Below are positions 62,422-64,000 of a stretch of DNA of 64,000 nt, in pieces; position 1 is the first letter of the stretch; every line of letters starts with the position of its first letter. The translations under genes were made by a program, and so were the position numbers. Source of the stretch: Algoriphagus ratkowskyi (lineage in GTDB: Bacteria > Bacteroidota > Bacteroidia > Cytophagales > Cyclobacteriaceae); assembly GCF_002150505.1 (NCBI RefSeq), contig NZ_MSSV01000002.1, positions 310,001-374,000 on the forward strand. The letters run 5' to 3'. The notes under the pieces are model-generated. The model searched no databases. It worked only from the letters and a program-made list of their open reading frames with translations, and was not told the DNA's origin.

Positions 62422-63027
62422 CTATTTCCTACCCACCACTTTATAACCTGTACCATTGATGGCTTCTTCAATTTGGACCAAGCTTATTTTTGATTGATCA
62501 AATTCTATTTTGGCTGTGGCCTCTTCATAAATTGCCACTACCTTAACAATCCCAGGCAGCTTATTCACATCATTTTCTACATGTGAAGCACAGCCAGCGC
62601 AAGTCATTCCTTTTATATCAAAGGTTACCGATTGAATGTCTGATGCATTGACAATAATAATTTCTTTGTGATCATTTGAAGGGTAGAAAATGTGTGCGTA
62701 GTTTGGAAAAGCAAGCATTAAAGCTGAAAACACGGTTACAATGCCTAAAAATGTTTTGGTCTGCATAAAAGGCTTTTTCTCATCTTCATCGCAATCGCAT
62801 TGAATTTCTTCTGCTGTCCTAGGCTTGATTTTTTGATACCACGCAAAACCCAATACTAAAACAGTGATTCCAATAAGATATGGTCTTGCGGGTTCCATCC
62901 ACGAAAAGCTTGCTGCTACACCTGACGCTCCTGAAATGAGTGCCAATACAGGGGTAATGCAGCAAAGTGAAGCTGCAACTGCCGATAGCACACCCGCTCC
63001 GACTAGTTTGCTGTTTTTCTCGCTCAT
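62422..63027 (-). CDS. merTP: Mercuric transport protein MerT fused to MerP-like HMA domain
   Basis: A 201-residue fusion. The N-terminal membrane part (three helices, about 8-125) has ASLCCITPVLALISG (about 19-33) with the vicinal Cys pair that takes mercury through the membrane. The C-terminal HMA domain (about 131-200) carries FDIKGMTCAGCASHVEND (M-T-C-A-x-C). It imports Hg(II) and passes it to MerA. The first gene-pair partner, the ArsR-type regulator, overlaps it by 4 bp. Confidence 0.93.
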   Translation of the reverse strand: MSEKNSKLVGAGVLSAVAASLCCITPVLALISGASGVAASFSWMEPARPYLIGITVLVLGFAWYQKIKPRTAEEIQCDCDEDEKKPFMQTKTFLGIVTVFSALMLAFPNYAHIFYPSNDHKEIIIVNASDIQSVTFDIKGMTCAGCASHVENDVNKLPGIVKVVAIYEEATAKIEFDQSKISLVQIEEAINGTGYKVVGRK

Positions 63028-63401
63028 ACTGTAACTATGTTTGAATTGTTAATGATGTGTTTAAAAAAGGGTTGAAATAAGGTTAGTTGTTCTTGTTTTA
63101 ATGAGTAGAAAATAGTCTGACCGTCTCTACGCCCTTCAATGACATTTTTGTCTTTGAGTTTTCTGAGATGTTGAGAAACTGCAGGGATGCTCATTCCTAA
63201 AATGTCTGATAAGTCGCAAGGGCAGAGTTCTTTTTCTTCCTCTAAAAGAAACAAAATCTTGAGCCTCACTTCATTTCCTGCGAGCGCCAGTAAACCGCTC
63301 AATTGACCAAATGCTGAGCCATTGGCTTGTAGTAGTTCTCGGCAATGGTTTATTTGATCTTTATCGGCAAATACTCTGATACAGGATTGATTGTTTTCCA
63401 T
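63024..63401 (-). CDS. ArsR/SmtB-family regulator of the mer operon
   Basis: A 125-residue winged-helix repressor from the ATG at 63401 (MENNQSCIRVFADKDQINHC); 63431 is a longer alternative. The helix-turn-helix region is ELCPCDLSDILGMSIPAVSQHLRKLKDKNVIEG (about 62-95), with a metal-binding CPCD pair in the alpha-3 helix. It probably senses Hg, Cd or similar and controls the operon from merTP on. It overlaps merTP by 4 bp. Upstream (63402-63511) is AT-rich with possible dyads and is likely the operator region. Confidence 0.92.
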   Translation of the reverse strand: MENNQSCIRVFADKDQINHCRELLQANGSAFGQLSGLLALAGNEVRLKILFLLEEEKELCPCDLSDILGMSIPAVSQHLRKLKDKNVIEGRRDGQTIFYSLKQEQLTLFQPFFKHIINNSNIVTV

Positions 63402-63511
63402 GATTTCCTCTTTAGAATTTAATAACGTCATAAATATAACATATTATTGCTTATTTAAGAAAGTTATTAAATATAAAACAGCAATTCTACTTTTTAATGG
63501 TGACAGAAGAC

Positions 63512-63751
63512 TTACTTTTTTTCGTAGCCAAGCAATATTAAAGCATTGACCACTACAACTATGGTAGAGCCTTCATGAATCAGCACAGCAACTCCTATGG
63601 AAGCGAAACCAAGTGTGGTAGGCGTAATCAATAAACCAACTACCCCTAAACTGATCCATAAATTTTGCTTAATGATTCCTTTGGCTTTTCTGCTAACACC
63701 AATTGCAAAAGGCAAGACCTCCAGCTTATCTGCCATCAGTACAATATCTAC
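63512..63751 (-). pseudogene. 3' fragment of a P1B-type heavy-metal ATPase
   Basis: The minus strand reads VDIVLMADKLEVLPFAIGVS followed by RKAKGIIKQNLWISLGVVGL and a final hydrophobic helix to GYEKK. This is the standard end of ZntA/CadA-type metal-transporting ATPases: the hinge motif DIVLMADKL and the last two membrane helices. The reading frame meets a TGA stop directly upstream, and no earlier part (DKTGT, HP, TGD) exists in the window. The fragment is about 80 of the roughly 700 residues of the full enzyme. A break at about 63750 therefore removed the rest. The remaining DNA to 64000 has no similarity to the ATPase in any frame read. Confidence 0.85.
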
Positions 63752-64000
63752 TCAGCAAGCAATACCGTGATCGAATAGTAAGTAGTTTATTCCGACAAGA
63801 GTACCTGCGGGCTTCTGTTGGTATTGAGAAAACCTGATCCAGGTAATTAGGCATGGGGTATGGCAAGCCTTGTTTTATCAATGGAAGTACAAGTATGTAA
63901 CAGCAGGTATTCCGCTTGGTCTCCTAAGCATTTAGCTATTATTTTCATATTGATTATGGATAATAGCAAGCTAAGATTTATTGAATTTTAGTCCAGGCAT
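63752..64000. other. Unassigned DNA at the broken end of the metal ATPase
   Basis: No supported gene is seen in the last 249 bp on either strand. It begins at the point where the ATPase homology ends, so it probably belongs to inserted or rearranged DNA. No insertion-sequence end or transposase is recognised in what is visible. Confidence 0.4.

Overview
The window looks like an accessory (genomic-island) region of an AT-rich member of the Bacteroidota, most likely a Cytophagales-type organism. This is an inference from the protein families present: DUF3347 proteins, small His/Cys-rich exported proteins of the HYC_CC_PP type, a MerT-MerP fusion next to an ArsR regulator, and the style of the type I-B Cas proteins. 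No rRNA, tRNA or taxonomic marker gene is present. Nearly every gene is on the minus strand, so operons read from high to low coordinates.

Region 1 (1 to about 13.8 kb) is a defence island. It holds the 5' part of hsdS and a complete hsdM of a type I restriction-modification system (hsdR is not in the window) and a DUF4917 (SIR2-like) gene. It also holds several small hypothetical genes, a stand-alone DUF4325 (STAS-like) protein, and a GNAT acetyltransferase preceded by a 52-residue partner that may be an antitoxin. It ends with a tightly coupled three-gene operon: an SH3/transmembrane/TerB-N/TerB-C protein, a BrxC/D-like (DUF2791) ATPase and an Lhr-like DEIH helicase.

Region 2 (about 13.9 to 29.6 kb) is a type I-B CRISPR-Cas system. 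By hand count the array has 100 repeats and 99 spacers of 35-37 nt. It is transcribed on the minus strand, with the leader next to cas2 and degenerate repeats at the far end. The far end runs into the first 29 codons of a truncated DUF2971 gene. The cas operon order is cas6, a second cas6, cas5, cas3, cas8, cas7, cas4, cas1, cas2. An almost identical palindrome (ATACCC..GGGTAT) occurs four times in the window. Two copies lie 119 and 127 bp upstream of the Ter-type operon and the cas operon, which suggests shared regulation of two defence systems.

Region 3 (about 29.8 to 31.6 kb) holds a DUF3892 gene with an in-frame stop, an ArdC-type antirestriction gene and a structured intergenic segment.

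Region 4 (31.6 to 38.9 kb) is a copper-handling cluster: a multicopper oxidase fused to a CopB-like barrel, DUF3347 proteins, small Cys/His-rich exported proteins, paired NTF2-like proteins, a lipoprotein and a DUF2231 membrane protein.

Region 5 (39 to 47.8 kb) is a sugar-phosphate cassette: phosphoglucomutase, 6-phosphogluconate dehydrogenase, a HAD phosphatase, transaldolase, ribose-5-phosphate isomerase B, transketolase and a glucoamylase-family hydrolase. It is followed at 48.3-56.9 kb by universal-stress proteins, dehydrogenases, a CopZ-like protein and Met/His-rich small proteins.

Region 6 (57.3 to 63.8 kb) is a mercury/metal cluster: an ArsR regulator, MerT-MerP fusion, a frameshifted flavoprotein disulfide reductase, MerA, a CPVC thioredoxin-fold protein, a CsoR-type regulator, two HMA proteins and a CcdA-like membrane protein. 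It ends at the broken 3' end of a P1B-type metal ATPase. All annotation is from reading the sequence; no database search was run.
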